NCBI GenBank assembly: GCA_001839685.1
Contig: MLAK01001067.1
Location: 1,421-33,406, forward strand
Source: Tritrichomonas foetus
Lineage: Eukaryota > Parabasalia > Tritrichomonadida > Tritrichomonadidae
Length of the DNA stretch: 31,986 nucleotides
Direction of reading: 5' to 3'
Positions 21,001 through 29,749 of the stretch are shown here, piece by piece. Position numbers and translations under genes: made by a program. The first letter of the stretch is position 1, and the number at the start of each line of letters is the position of its first letter. Under the pieces are notes generated by a model, which saw nothing but the letters and a program-made list of their open reading frames with translations, had not been told where the DNA came from and ran no database searches.

Positions 21001-22512
21001 CCAATTGTGATAAATGTGGAGATGGATAAAACACTTGTGGTATATCAATACAAAGATTAACTGATGATTTTCTTGACTGTTTACATTTTGAAAGATATTC
21101 TGGACAATTTTTCAAATCTTTTGAATGATGTGTATAGTAACTATGATTAGTTGATGTAATAATGTTTCCATCAATAAATAAAGGAAACGCTGTTAATTTA
21201 TAAACAGATGGTGAATCTTTATAAATTGTTAAAAATTGGATAATTATATTTGATGTTGGCTTTAATGGTTTATCCAATTTCATTCTGACAATGTCAGGAA
21301 AAACAATATGTTTATGTAAAGGCATTGCTATTGATTGATATACATTTGTAACAGATTCATCTGTACGGCTAACAAAGACAGGAATACCGTCTGGTTTTGT
21401 AGGATCAGTTAAATCATTACTTAAGTACATTTTGAAGATTGCGTAATCGCCTTTTGGTTGTTTATTGAAGCTGAAGGAAATCATTGATACTGAAATGATA
21501 GAAGTTGGAAAGAAAGTCCTCTGTGGAATTGATAAAGCCAACAATGGATAATTTATATCTTGATCAGAAGCAAGACAAACTTTTGGAAGACTTTCAAATG
21601 GAATAATTTGAATATTTACTTTTCCAATTAATGAAATTGATTCTACATCGTTTCCAGAAAGATCCACAAGATTTTCAAATCTGTGGGGTGGTCTAACGAT
21701 AGTCCATGGAAAGTTGAACGAAAATTCTGTCTTTCCTGTTTGAAAAGGTGAAACAAATGAATAAGCAAAAGGAATAGCTGGAGATCGAATATCATCAGAA
21801 GGAGTGCCTCTAGAAGTAATTCTTTCAATGAATTTATCAAGTGGTAAAGTTTTTGAATGCATTAAAATCATAACAAGTAAAAGCGTAGGTTTACAATTTT
21901 GACATTCAAAATAAATGTCGTTCCCATTTGTTTGTGGATATTTAAACTTACCATTTGTACATACGAAATAAACGGCTTCACTGGCTACTGAATTCTTGTC
22001 TTGATCATATAAAAATATGCAGCCGCGATAATCAGAAAGTTGAATTACAGAACCGTGAACTGAAATAGACGATGGAACTACATGCAGGCATGACACTGAA
22101 AGCGATGAAAGCGGTGGCGGAATTGTTAAGAATGGCTGATTGGGAACCGTTGGAGCGATTATGGAAGAAATTGGCTTCAGTTCGAAGACACTTCCATTTT
22201 CTACATCGATTGACGTGCGGTTAAGAAATTGCATTATTGTCGATTTTTCTAATTTCTGAACATTTGTTGTTTTGTCTTCTTCTGAAAGAATGTATTCGTT
22301 TGTGCATTGAATAATCGAGGGAGGGTCGGGTTTTTTGGTGTGTTTATAGCGTAGGATTGCTTCGGCTGCTGTAATAATGGTGCACCCCAATTATTATTTA
22401 ATTCGAGAAGCTCCTTGCCAACTGTATAGGGGGTGTTTTGGATCTTTACAGGTTCCAGTGTAATCCGTGGCTGAGGTCGAATGATATCTAAAGTCGAATT
22501 CTGTTTCTCCAT
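18026..22512 (-). CDS. DOCK-family guanine nucleotide exchange factor, with a probable frame break near the 5' end
   Basis: About 1490 residues resembling DOCK proteins, which activate Rac/Cdc42-type GTPases through a C-terminal DHR2 domain. An N-terminal part (about the first 450 residues) includes a C2/DHR1-like beta region. A long helical middle follows, and the last ~400 residues are a divergent DHR2 with lobes around YTVEEGREKEFEQSF, LPLPCYMLCSEIVQEM and GKEQANELAFSMHP. The main frame runs from 22387 but has no ATG until 22234. A different frame beginning at ATG 22512 is open to 22249 and reads as natural protein. One missing base in the homopolymer at 22331-22336 (six T on the plus strand) would join them, giving INTPKKPDPPSII across the junction. 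So either there is a sequence error or indel, or translation starts at 22234. No trichomonad-type intron is visible. The stop reads TAAA. Confidence 0.8.
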
Positions 22513-22541
22513 CAATTTTGAAATTTAATCGTGTTTTAATT

Positions 22542-22561
22542 CAATTCACTCTAGTGAATTG
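22542..22561 (-). promoter_or_regulatory. Inverted repeat overlapping a predicted initiator of the DOCK gene
   Basis: CAATTCACT (22542-22550) and AGTGAATTG (22553-22561) form perfect 9-base arms around CT. Read on the minus strand, the second arm supplies an initiator-like TCACT (+1 A at 22555), 43 bases upstream of ATG 22512. The arms also supply the same motif on the plus strand. Whether this is a protein-binding site or chance is unknown. Confidence 0.4.
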
Positions 22562-23932
22562 AGAAAAACATTGAAATAATTGAAGGTCTTTTGTGAAAAA
22601 GTCAATAAGAAATGAAGATAAAGTATTGAAAAAAAGTAGAAAACTGCCAGAGATTTTTTTTTTTGATCACTTCCATGGTTGATTAACAATCTAAAAAAAT
22701 CTCATGCCATTCACTCACCGGATTAATTGGTGTTCGAATGTCATTTATTTTGTGTAAAACAGAAATAAAGCAAGCTGAAGTCAAAAATATTATTTAGTGT
22801 GTCAAATCATTGTTTTCGCGATAAGTTGTAAGATAGGATCAGTTATAAGAAAGGATTAAATGTAGGAAACTTATAATTTGATGAACCAATATCCGAAAAG
22901 TAAAGATGGAGATGAGAATTAATGTATAAAAGATTATTATGACTTTAATAATCACTAGGGATTTAAGAAAAGTCACTTTTCATAGGCATAGTCATACTTT
23001 TGTTGTTTGGTCGTGCTTTTCATTTTCCTATCTATTTATTGTTCATATATAATGTGGTGAACAACAGAAATAATAAGTTTTTTCCCCTTTCTTTTATGTT
23101 TTTCTATATAAACTCAAAGAATAACAATGTTTTTATGATTCAATATCATAATGTAAAGAATTCAATATTTTGAACATTTTCCTTTTAGTTATTACCAATG
23201 CATTTAATGTACTTTAACATGGATTTGAAGCAAGTTCACCAAATATGATACCATCATCTATAAAAACTTCAATGATTATCTAGTCGACGATAGATATGAA
23301 ATCACATAACTAAACAATTATTGAGATATAGTTCTTTTAATGTATTTCATTTATTTCATGTTCATTGTTAGATTACAATAACTTTTTCTCAGAGTATAAA
23401 AGTTTTTATGATCTGTACTCGCGTTAACAAAATTTTAACAGATTTGAAATTGAAAACAACAAGGAACAAGACTAGATTTCACTTCATTTATATGTTTGCG
23501 ATTCTATAATATTAGTGGAAAAATTATCAACAGTATCTCCAATCTACATGGCAACTGACTTCGAGTTCAGTAACTCCAAAACAAAGTGAGATGGTGAATT
23601 AGAAAAGTTGTTTTTTATTTTAAGATGTTACCATTTTCATTAAAAATAAACTCGGATTAGGCAAAGTTGTTGAGATTACTTGCTCAATATCTCAATTTTT
23701 CTAAAAGAAAATTACATGTGAGATAACATGTGATTTCATGAAATGATGTCCAAATTAATGACATCATTGTTCGGCATTTGTTTTGAAGCTCAATCTTGTC
23801 AGTTTGAATTTATTCATGTGTTGAGATTATTAAGAAATAAAAACCATCGTCATTCTGAGAAGTATTTAAATTTTGTCAATTTCACAATGAAAATGTGTTC
23901 CATAATAGAACCATCAATTATTGTACTCAGTG
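22562..23932. other. Long gene-poor region
   Basis: About 1.4 kb with no convincing gene. A 66-codon frame at 23743-23943 on the plus strand has no recognisable feature and lies in AT-rich sequence, so I did not call it. No RNA-like island was found. Confidence 0.5.
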
Positions 23933-24205
23933 ATGAAAAATAATTGTTATTTGATGAAACTTGCTCTTGCTATCATTTGTGGTTTAACAGCTAGTAGACA
24001 CTACCCAAATACTTCTAATCAGCCAGATACAACTCCTGGAGAAAATATAATAACTTTAAAAAAAGGGACGAGTGAAAGTACAGTTATTATAAATTCATAT
24101 TGTATGTTGCCCATAGATAAGTCTATAATTGAAAAATTTATTGGTATTGTCAATCCTGAAGTGAGTATTCACATTATTAGCATCATAATTCTTGAATATA
24201 TGTAA
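23933..24205 (+). CDS. Doubtful small secreted or membrane protein, or gene remnant
   Basis: From ATG 23933 the frame gives about 90 residues. The start MKNNCYLMKLALAIICGLTA looks like a signal peptide. It is followed by a Pro/Thr/Asn-rich polar segment (YPNTSNQPDTTPGENI) and a hydrophobic C-terminal end. I do not recognise it. It sits alone in a gene-poor region without a clear initiator, so it may be a decayed fragment or chance. Confidence 0.25.
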   Translation: MKNNCYLMKLALAIICGLTASRHYPNTSNQPDTTPGENIITLKKGTSESTVIINSYCMLPIDKSIIEKFIGIVNPEVSIHIISIIILEYM

Positions 24206-24969
24206 TTTAAGCTAATATTTCGAATAATTTCTTTAAATAAGATATTAGGTTTGAATAAAATGTAATTCGGATTTTTATAAAGAAAAGCAAAACAGATCAT
24301 GTTGGTTTAGGTGACTTTTGTTACATTCATGATAATAATAATTCATATACTATTAAACTGTGAATATATCTCCTTTGTTGGCACAAAAACTTAACAATTT
24401 CTGGTGAGAAGTTATTCACATTGACAAACTATACCATTTGAACTTCTATGGCTCAATGACTGAAAACAACATGAATTGAAAATTTAGACAAATATTCTAC
24501 ACATTCACTTCGCATAGGAGAGGCGGCAGTAGCAGCTCCAGTAGAAGCTTAAACAGTGGCATTATTTCTCCATTCACAAAGACTAAATTTATTAAATTCG
24601 GGAAGCAATGAATGTAGATCTTTGTCCTTATGAAGGTATCATCAATGTGTAGAATTCACCAAAACCTTTTAATTTAGGCTGGGCAATAATCTCCTGTCAA
24701 CCATAAAACAAAAATTTGATAGTGATTAACACCTTAAAAACAATCCAATTAATACTAAACCTGGAATTAAATGGCTTGACAGTAAAGTTTTTCATTATAT
24801 AAGTGATTGTTAAGTACATTAACAAAAAGTATATGAGGTGAAAAAGTCTTTCTCGATCGAGTGAAAAAGAAAAGACAAAGACATCAAAAGTAGAAAAATG
24901 TGTTTAGAAATATATAAATCGAATAATAATTGAGGAGTACTTCAGAATGAAATTAATAATAATATTTAT
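24206..24969. other. Gene-free stretch with a G+C-richer patch
   Basis: No intact gene. Around 24515-24560 a patch (GGCGGCAGTAGCAGCTCC) is more G+C-rich than its surroundings and in one frame gives a Ser-rich peptide ending at a stop near 24610. It could be the end of a decayed gene, but there is no upstream frame to support it. Confidence 0.4.
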
Positions 24970-25197
24970 TTAAAATAAAAAGTGCTTCAATCCCATAAAT
25001 AATAAACAAGCGCTAATCCAAGGAGAAAGCCTTTCACCAAGGCGAGCAAGTTTCCATGCTGTAGCTTTCATTGTGTTCTCTGAATCTTTTTCGAAAAATG
25101 CGTTTTCTAATGTCTGATAGCCTTTGGCATAGTATGCAGTGCAAATTGCGATAAGGATAATAACAAGGATATCGTCTAAGTTAAGTAATGCGGACAT
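24970..25197 (-). CDS. Small two-pass membrane protein, 75 aa
   Basis: A 75-residue protein with two hydrophobic segments (about 9-24, ILVIILIAICTAYY, and about 59-74, WISACLLFMGLKHFLF) joined by a charged loop (ENAFFEKDSENTMKATAWKL). I do not recognise the family. The size and hairpin layout are like small ER or mitochondrial/hydrogenosomal membrane subunits, but there is no motif to decide. ATG at 25197, TAAA at the stop. A degenerate initiator (TCATC) lies a dozen bases upstream. It is divergent from the zinc-finger gene at 25395. Composition and clean ends favour a real gene. Confidence 0.6.
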   Translation of the reverse strand: MSALLNLDDILVIILIAICTAYYAKGYQTLENAFFEKDSENTMKATAWKLARLGERLSPWISACLLFMGLKHFLF

Positions 25198-25394
25198 CTT
25201 CTGATGAGAATGTTTTCTCCAATTTTTTTATTTGACCAAATTGACCTCTTTCGTATCTATTTCACTCAGAGCTAGCTTATTGACCAAATATGATCTCATT
25301 TCGTATATTCAAAAATCATTCTTTTCTATAGCAAATAAACGTTCACCATTAAGAATAGGTCAGCTTTTAAAATATTCCAAAACAAGAGCTCGTC

Positions 25395-26468
25395 ATGAAT
25401 TACAATCAGAATCAGTATATTTCTTTAATCGACGATATAAACAAGTTCCAAACTTTCAGTGAAACAACTTGGGTTGTCAATACAATGAAAAACATTCGAT
25501 TCTTTCCAGAATATTCGTCAAATACCTATCTTGTTGATGCACGTAACAAAAATAACGGCGAGTTTTTAAGACATATAGCGGATGCTGATACGTTCGGCTG
25601 CTTTCTTGATATGAGAAATATTCAAGGAAATTATATATTGCACCATTTGGTAGTTTCTTGCCAACAAGGTACGGTTATATTTTTCTCATTTGAAAAAGAA
25701 TCAAATGAAATCATCAAAGAATTCTTTTCCCAAATCAGTAGTCGTACATGCTATGGCAAAGGATTTACTGCCTATAAGAAGATCCTACATGCTCGCCAAA
25801 TTCCACTAAAATGCAAAGATATTGAATCATCTGAATATTTTGCAAACTTCCAAAAATTCAGAAATTCGATTTCATCAATTGCTTCAGCTTTTGATAATTA
25901 TCGAACAAAAATATTTTCACAGACAGCAGAAAATACAAACACTGTCTTAGAATGTATTGCACTTGCTTTTGAAGCAGCAAGTATTCATTATTATATAACA
26001 AATTCTCAAGTGCGTGAATTTTCAATGATTCCACATGTTCTAAACGTAAATAATGTACAACAAGATTATTCATTACCACCTGGCTACAGCATGGATACTA
26101 CACCTGTATTTCCCCCTGGATATACTCAATCACCAAACCCCAATCTGGACAATCCAGCCCTGAAACCATCATCACTGTCAACAAGCAGCTTAAAATCACC
26201 TTCTGATCAACAAATCGCAAAACAAGAAAATAATGTTACATTTGCGCCAATTTCTCCGAAAATGCTTCAGGTCAACGTTCAAAAAAAGAGTAAAATTAAT
26301 AAAAAGTTCTGGAAAAATTTGGAAATGCTTGCTGCAATTCTTGAATCAACAAGAAAAATCGAGACTACCAAAGGAAATTTCACCTGCAAAGCATGTAAAT
26401 GCGATTTTGATACTTATGTACATCTTCTTGAACACTGTTGGAATAATCATCAATCGGCTCTAGAATGA
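25395..26468 (+). CDS. RNase D-like (3'-5' exonuclease fold) plus C2H2 zinc-finger protein
   Basis: The 357-residue protein ends in a clear C2H2 zinc finger, Cys331, Cys334, His347 and His352 (CX2CX12HX4H). Residues about 40-200 resemble the DEDD 3'-5' exonuclease fold of RNase D: NTYLVDARN (43-51), a beta-strand-like FGCFLDMRN (67-75) where active enzymes have Asp-x-Glu, TVIFFSF (93-99), YGKGFTAYKKIL (120-131) and a final helical segment. The Exo I acidic pair is not intact (LDMRN), so catalysis is doubtful. A Pro/Ser-rich linker (226-275, with two PPGY motifs) joins the domains, followed by a basic region (297-305). It may bind nucleic acid. The exonuclease assignment is inference from fold-like patterns; the zinc finger is seen directly. 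No clean initiator was found. Confidence 0.7.
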   Translation: MNYNQNQYISLIDDINKFQTFSETTWVVNTMKNIRFFPEYSSNTYLVDARNKNNGEFLRHIADADTFGCFLDMRNIQGNYILHHLVVSCQQGTVIFFSFEKESNEIIKEFFSQISSRTCYGKGFTAYKKILHARQIPLKCKDIESSEYFANFQKFRNSISSIASAFDNYRTKIFSQTAENTNTVLECIALAFEAASIHYYITNSQVREFSMIPHVLNVNNVQQDYSLPPGYSMDTTPVFPPGYTQSPNPNLDNPALKPSSLSTSSLKSPSDQQIAKQENNVTFAPISPKMLQVNVQKKSKINKKFWKNLEMLAAILESTRKIETTKGNFTCKACKCDFDTYVHLLEHCWNNHQSALE

Positions 26469-26899
26469 ATTTTTATAAAATTTCTATAAAATAATATATC
26501 AATCATTATCAATTTATTTTCATTTTTAATTTACTATAGATATAAAAACTAAATTTTAAATTATTGCGACTTGAAATGTGAATAATGTAGACTTTTTAGC
26601 CATTTGATTATATCAAAATGGGAGTGTAATTTTTTTTTTAATAATTGCAATTGTGCTCATAAATTCTGAGTGATTTTTAGAGCGAAATAATTGTTAGGTG
26701 AAAAAAGCATGTGACGAAGATTCAAAAAATCAAATTTTGTGGTAAGAAACTCGAAATGGTGTTCTAATGTTTACCAACAAAGTATTAATATTATTAATGT
26801 GTTTATACAGATTTATAGATGAGTTTGTCTGAAGTATCTCGAGAAAAAATCTTGTTCCAAAAAAACTAAAGTGTCAAATGTGGCAAAACCGATTTTTTA
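26469..26899. other. Intergenic stretch, 431 bases
   Basis: AT-rich, with runs of T and A. No ORF, fold or repeat was seen, and no close initiator match precedes the M18 ATG. Confidence 0.55.
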
Positions 26900-28150
26900 A
26901 TGTTTGAAGAATATTCCGAATTTATACAAAATTGCCCAACTCCTTATCATTTTGCGGAATACGCACGAACACAACTTCAAAAAGCCGGATTTACAGAAAT
27001 GAAAGAATCTGAAGAATGGGAATCTGTTCCCAAAAAAGGATTTTCTATTCGCAATGAAAGATCTCTAATCGCCTGGAATGATGAAGGCCACGATCGCGCC
27101 ATAATACAAGCCAGCCATAACGATAGCCCATGTTTCATTCTCAAGCCAAATTTCGATGAATGCGTTGATGGATATCGTCGAGCTCGTTGCTCGAACTACG
27201 GCGGTCTCTTGATGTATACATGGTTTGATAGAAACTTACGATTAGCCGGTAGAGTTGTCTATAAAACGCCAGAAGGACTGAAATTTAAATTATTCGATTC
27301 AAAAGTCGGCATCGCAACAATTCCATGTCTCGCAATTCACCTCGATTCATCTTTCAAGTTTTCGCCAAACAGCCTCAGCCCCGAAGACCATTTTATTCCT
27401 ATATATGGAACAGAATCAGATCCGCCACTGAAAGAATATGTAGCCAGCCAACTTTCCCTTAATGCCGACGATATTGTTACTTTGGACCTAAGATTCGTCG
27501 ATTCAGAGCCGCCACAGCTCACAAACGACATTCTGAATTCACAAAGGCTGGATAACATGCAAAATACGTTTTTCATTCTGAAGGCGTTTCTCGAAACATC
27601 ACCACAAAGTGGTACAACTAATATTTTAGCTGTATTCGATAATGAAGAAATAGGAAGCAGCACTAGGTGTGGCGCAATGTCGGCTTTCATTGATGACTTG
27701 CTGAAGCGAATTGCAAAGAATGATGACATTCGCAGAATGAAGGCCAATTCGCATATTATTTCATTTGATTCAACCCATGGTACAAATCCAAACTTCCCTG
27801 ACGTATTAGAAAGCTACCACTTAATTCACATTGGAAAGGGAATCACGCTCGAAAGGGATCCCGATTATCAAACTAGTTCAGACATGAAAAATGAATTCGC
27901 TATGAGACAAGCTGCGCAAGAGATAGGTGAAAATATTCAAACAGCATGCTGTAAAAATAATACTGGGGGAGGTACGACGATAGGACCGATGTCAGAAACT
28001 CTCACTGGAATCCTAACCGTTGACGCTGGTGCACCAGTCATTGGAATGCACTCAATTAGAGAGCATGGATCAGTGAAGGACATCGAAAGTGGATTTAAGC
28101 TTGCGGTTGAACTGTATAGTAACTACGAGAAGTATATGTACCCATTCTAG
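26900..28150 (+). CDS. M18-family aspartyl aminopeptidase
   Basis: The 416-residue protein is a dinuclear zinc aminopeptidase of family M18, which removes N-terminal acidic residues from peptides in the cytosol. Metal and catalytic residues are in place: His73 and Asp75 in SHNDSPC, Asp218 in QRLDNM, the Glu249-Glu250 pair in FDNEEIGSSTRCGA, Asp290 in SFDSTHGTNPNF and His384 in MHSIREHG. The Gly-rich GGGTTIGP (357-364) is also typical. Animal and plant enzymes usually have DHEE at 247-250; the DNEE form here recalls bacterial M18 sequences and, with slightly more G+C-rich codons than its neighbours, makes bacterial origin possible but unproven. Length is a little under the usual eukaryotic 470. 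There is no targeting sequence. Confidence 0.93.
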   Translation: MFEEYSEFIQNCPTPYHFAEYARTQLQKAGFTEMKESEEWESVPKKGFSIRNERSLIAWNDEGHDRAIIQASHNDSPCFILKPNFDECVDGYRRARCSNYGGLLMYTWFDRNLRLAGRVVYKTPEGLKFKLFDSKVGIATIPCLAIHLDSSFKFSPNSLSPEDHFIPIYGTESDPPLKEYVASQLSLNADDIVTLDLRFVDSEPPQLTNDILNSQRLDNMQNTFFILKAFLETSPQSGTTNILAVFDNEEIGSSTRCGAMSAFIDDLLKRIAKNDDIRRMKANSHIISFDSTHGTNPNFPDVLESYHLIHIGKGITLERDPDYQTSSDMKNEFAMRQAAQEIGENIQTACCKNNTGGGTTIGPMSETLTGILTVDAGAPVIGMHSIREHGSVKDIESGFKLAVELYSNYEKYMYPF

Positions 28151-28546
28151 AGTGTTAGGTGGTATATCTCTGATTTTGCATTTTATTTTCTTTTTTAAAA
28201 AATAAATACATATTTCAACATTTCGTTCGTTTTTTAGTGAATCTCTTATTTAGAAATTGACCTTTAGTAGAGGTGAATTTGTTTATCAAATTCATTCATA
28301 AATATAAAGATTTGTTGTCAGGAAATGATCATCAGTTTATGGAATATTCTTGTGCAAAATGAGTTGAATGCGTAAAATTTCCTTATTTAATTGTTATGGT
28401 TTGTTGGCCATATCAAAAAAAGCAATGCAGAAATAACGAAAATCATTCATTCATTAAATAAAATAAAAAAAGGAATTGACTAGCTTTAAATGGCATACCA
28501 AAGATGTTTAGTCATATTTCTCTATCAGCGTTTATTATTTTTTTAT
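28151..28546. other. Intergenic stretch between convergent genes
   Basis: Holds the 3' flanks of the M18 and NifU-type genes. No ORF, repeat or strong hairpin recognised. Confidence 0.55.
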
Positions 28547-28894
28547 TCATAAATCTAATCTTTCACGAATTCCTACAACTCCTGGAACTTCGTCTTGGAT
28601 AATACCAAGGATTCCATTCCGTAGTGTTGAGTTCTTGGAGCGGCATCCTTCGCATGCACCAGAAAGTGAAACTACTAGAACGCCGTCTTGAACATCCCAT
28701 AGGGTAACATCACCTCCGTCACGATTGATGAATGGGCGAATTCGTTCATCAATAATTTTGTCTGCTGCTCGATAAATAATATCGTCTTGAGAAAGCTTTT
28801 CCTCATTGGCTGATCCACTATTTGATGCGACAACGAACAAGCGGGAGAAGTTAAGAAAGCGAGTTATTTGGCCGTTTCGGACTTGAGAAAGCAT
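28547..28894 (-). CDS. Hydrogenosomal NifU C-terminal-domain (NFU-type) Fe-S protein
   Basis: A 115-residue protein consisting of one NifU C-terminal (NFU) domain. Such proteins carry a [4Fe-4S] cluster and hand it to target enzymes late in cluster assembly. The signature is RPFINRDGGDVTL (53-65) and CEGC (81-84), with the cluster-binding Cys81 and Cys84. The first ~16 residues, MLSQVRNGQITRFLNF, are a typical hydrogenosomal leader with Met-Leu-Ser and spaced Arg; cleavage near residue 13 is likely. The frame extends three codons' worth of sequence upstream to a TTG only, so ATG 28894 is the start. Substrates would be hydrogenase, ferredoxin and PFOR, by inference. Confidence 0.93.
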   Translation of the reverse strand: MLSQVRNGQITRFLNFSRLFVVASNSGSANEEKLSQDDIIYRAADKIIDERIRPFINRDGGDVTLWDVQDGVLVVSLSGACEGCRSKNSTLRNGILGIIQDEVPGVVGIRERLDL

Positions 28895-28993
28895 CAAAAT
28901 TGATTAAATAGCCAGAGGAATTTTCATCCAACAAAAATAACTGGTGTAAAATGGCATAAAACTTAAACAATGTTTTTAAGAATGATTTCATAT

Positions 28994-29017
28994 GAAAAAA
29001 AGAAAGAAAGAAAGAAA
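28994..29017 (+). repeat. GAAA microsatellite
   Basis: About five GAAA units, the first with extra A, in the shared upstream region of the NifU-type gene. Likely length-variable. Confidence 0.8.
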
Positions 29018-29172
29018 ATCGCATGCCAAAATATTTACATACATGAATTCTTAATCAAACACAAAAATTACAAGAAATTATGAGTCATGTAAAAAAAAAT
29101 CTTCCAATTTGGTCATTTGATTGAATCTTTCTTCAATCAAACATGATGGATCCACCAAACATAAAGTTAAGT

Positions 29173-29595
29173 TTAACAAAATGCACCAAAAATCAATTGT
29201 GAAAGCTCTTCATTTGGAGGAACGTATAAAATGTATGGAAGAGGGATTGGATCAAACAATTTTTCTATTTGGCCATCTTCGTTAGATTGATAATTACAAT
29301 GCTTGAAATTTGGAAGACGTTGGATGGTCATAGAAGAATCATGAATTGGAGAATCTTTCGCGATTTCAACAGTCTTTGTCGGGAAAATTTCTTCTTTACT
29401 ATCGGAAAAAGTTTCTCTGGTTTCTTCTTTCTCGTTTTGCTTGTTATTAAAATATTCTGATAACATATTTTGAGAATCAGCAAATAATTCTTCGTAATGA
29501 TTTTTGTTCTGTGTCAAAACTTGCTTTATAGTGATGAGTTTTGGAATCTTTGATATAATTTTCCGGATTTTTTGGAATTTATTCATTGGTTCCAT
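29173..29595 (-). CDS. Hypothetical protein, 140 aa
   Basis: I do not recognise this protein. It has a basic N-terminus (KFQKIRKIISKIPKL, residues 6-20), an acidic Glu/Lys-rich middle (about 50-75) and a Pro-containing C-terminal segment (PIPLPYILYVPPNEELSQL). There is no membrane segment or signal peptide. ATG at 29595 and stop reading TAAA support a gene. It is divergent from the TMEM62-like gene, with about 150 bases between the two ATGs. Confidence 0.55.
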   Translation of the reverse strand: MEPMNKFQKIRKIISKIPKLITIKQVLTQNKNHYEELFADSQNMLSEYFNNKQNEKEETRETFSDSKEEIFPTKTVEIAKDSPIHDSSMTIQRLPNFKHCNYQSNEDGQIEKLFDPIPLPYILYVPPNEELSQLIFGAFC

Positions 29596-29725
29596 TTACG
29601 ATCCCAAATTGAAGGTTAATTAAATGGTTAATTTTATCAACCTTTGTGAAAAAATTGTCTAAATTTGAATGGAATTTTGAGTGATCAAGAGACTCTTTTC
29701 AGAGTATATAATTGAATATAACGGA

Positions 29726-29730
29726 TCACA
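29726..29730 (+). promoter_or_regulatory. Initiator of the TMEM62-like gene
   Basis: TCACA with +1 A at 29728, 22 bases before ATG 29750. This supports starting at 29750 rather than at the upstream in-frame GTG at 29681. Confidence 0.6.
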
Positions 29731-29749
29731 AAAAGTTCAGAAAATTAAT

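Noticed and set aside
22249..22400. Intron joining the two DOCK frames
   Set aside because: No GTATGT-like 5' site or ACTAACACACAG-like 3' site; the nearest similar string lacks a terminal AG. A one-base indel explains it more simply.
25232..25462. 76-codon plus-strand frame upstream of the zinc-finger gene
   Set aside because: Overlaps the start of the better-supported gene in another frame and has no recognisable feature.
29681..29749. Upstream extension of the TMEM62-like protein from GTG
   Set aside because: Non-ATG start; the initiator at 29726 would place the transcript start downstream of it.
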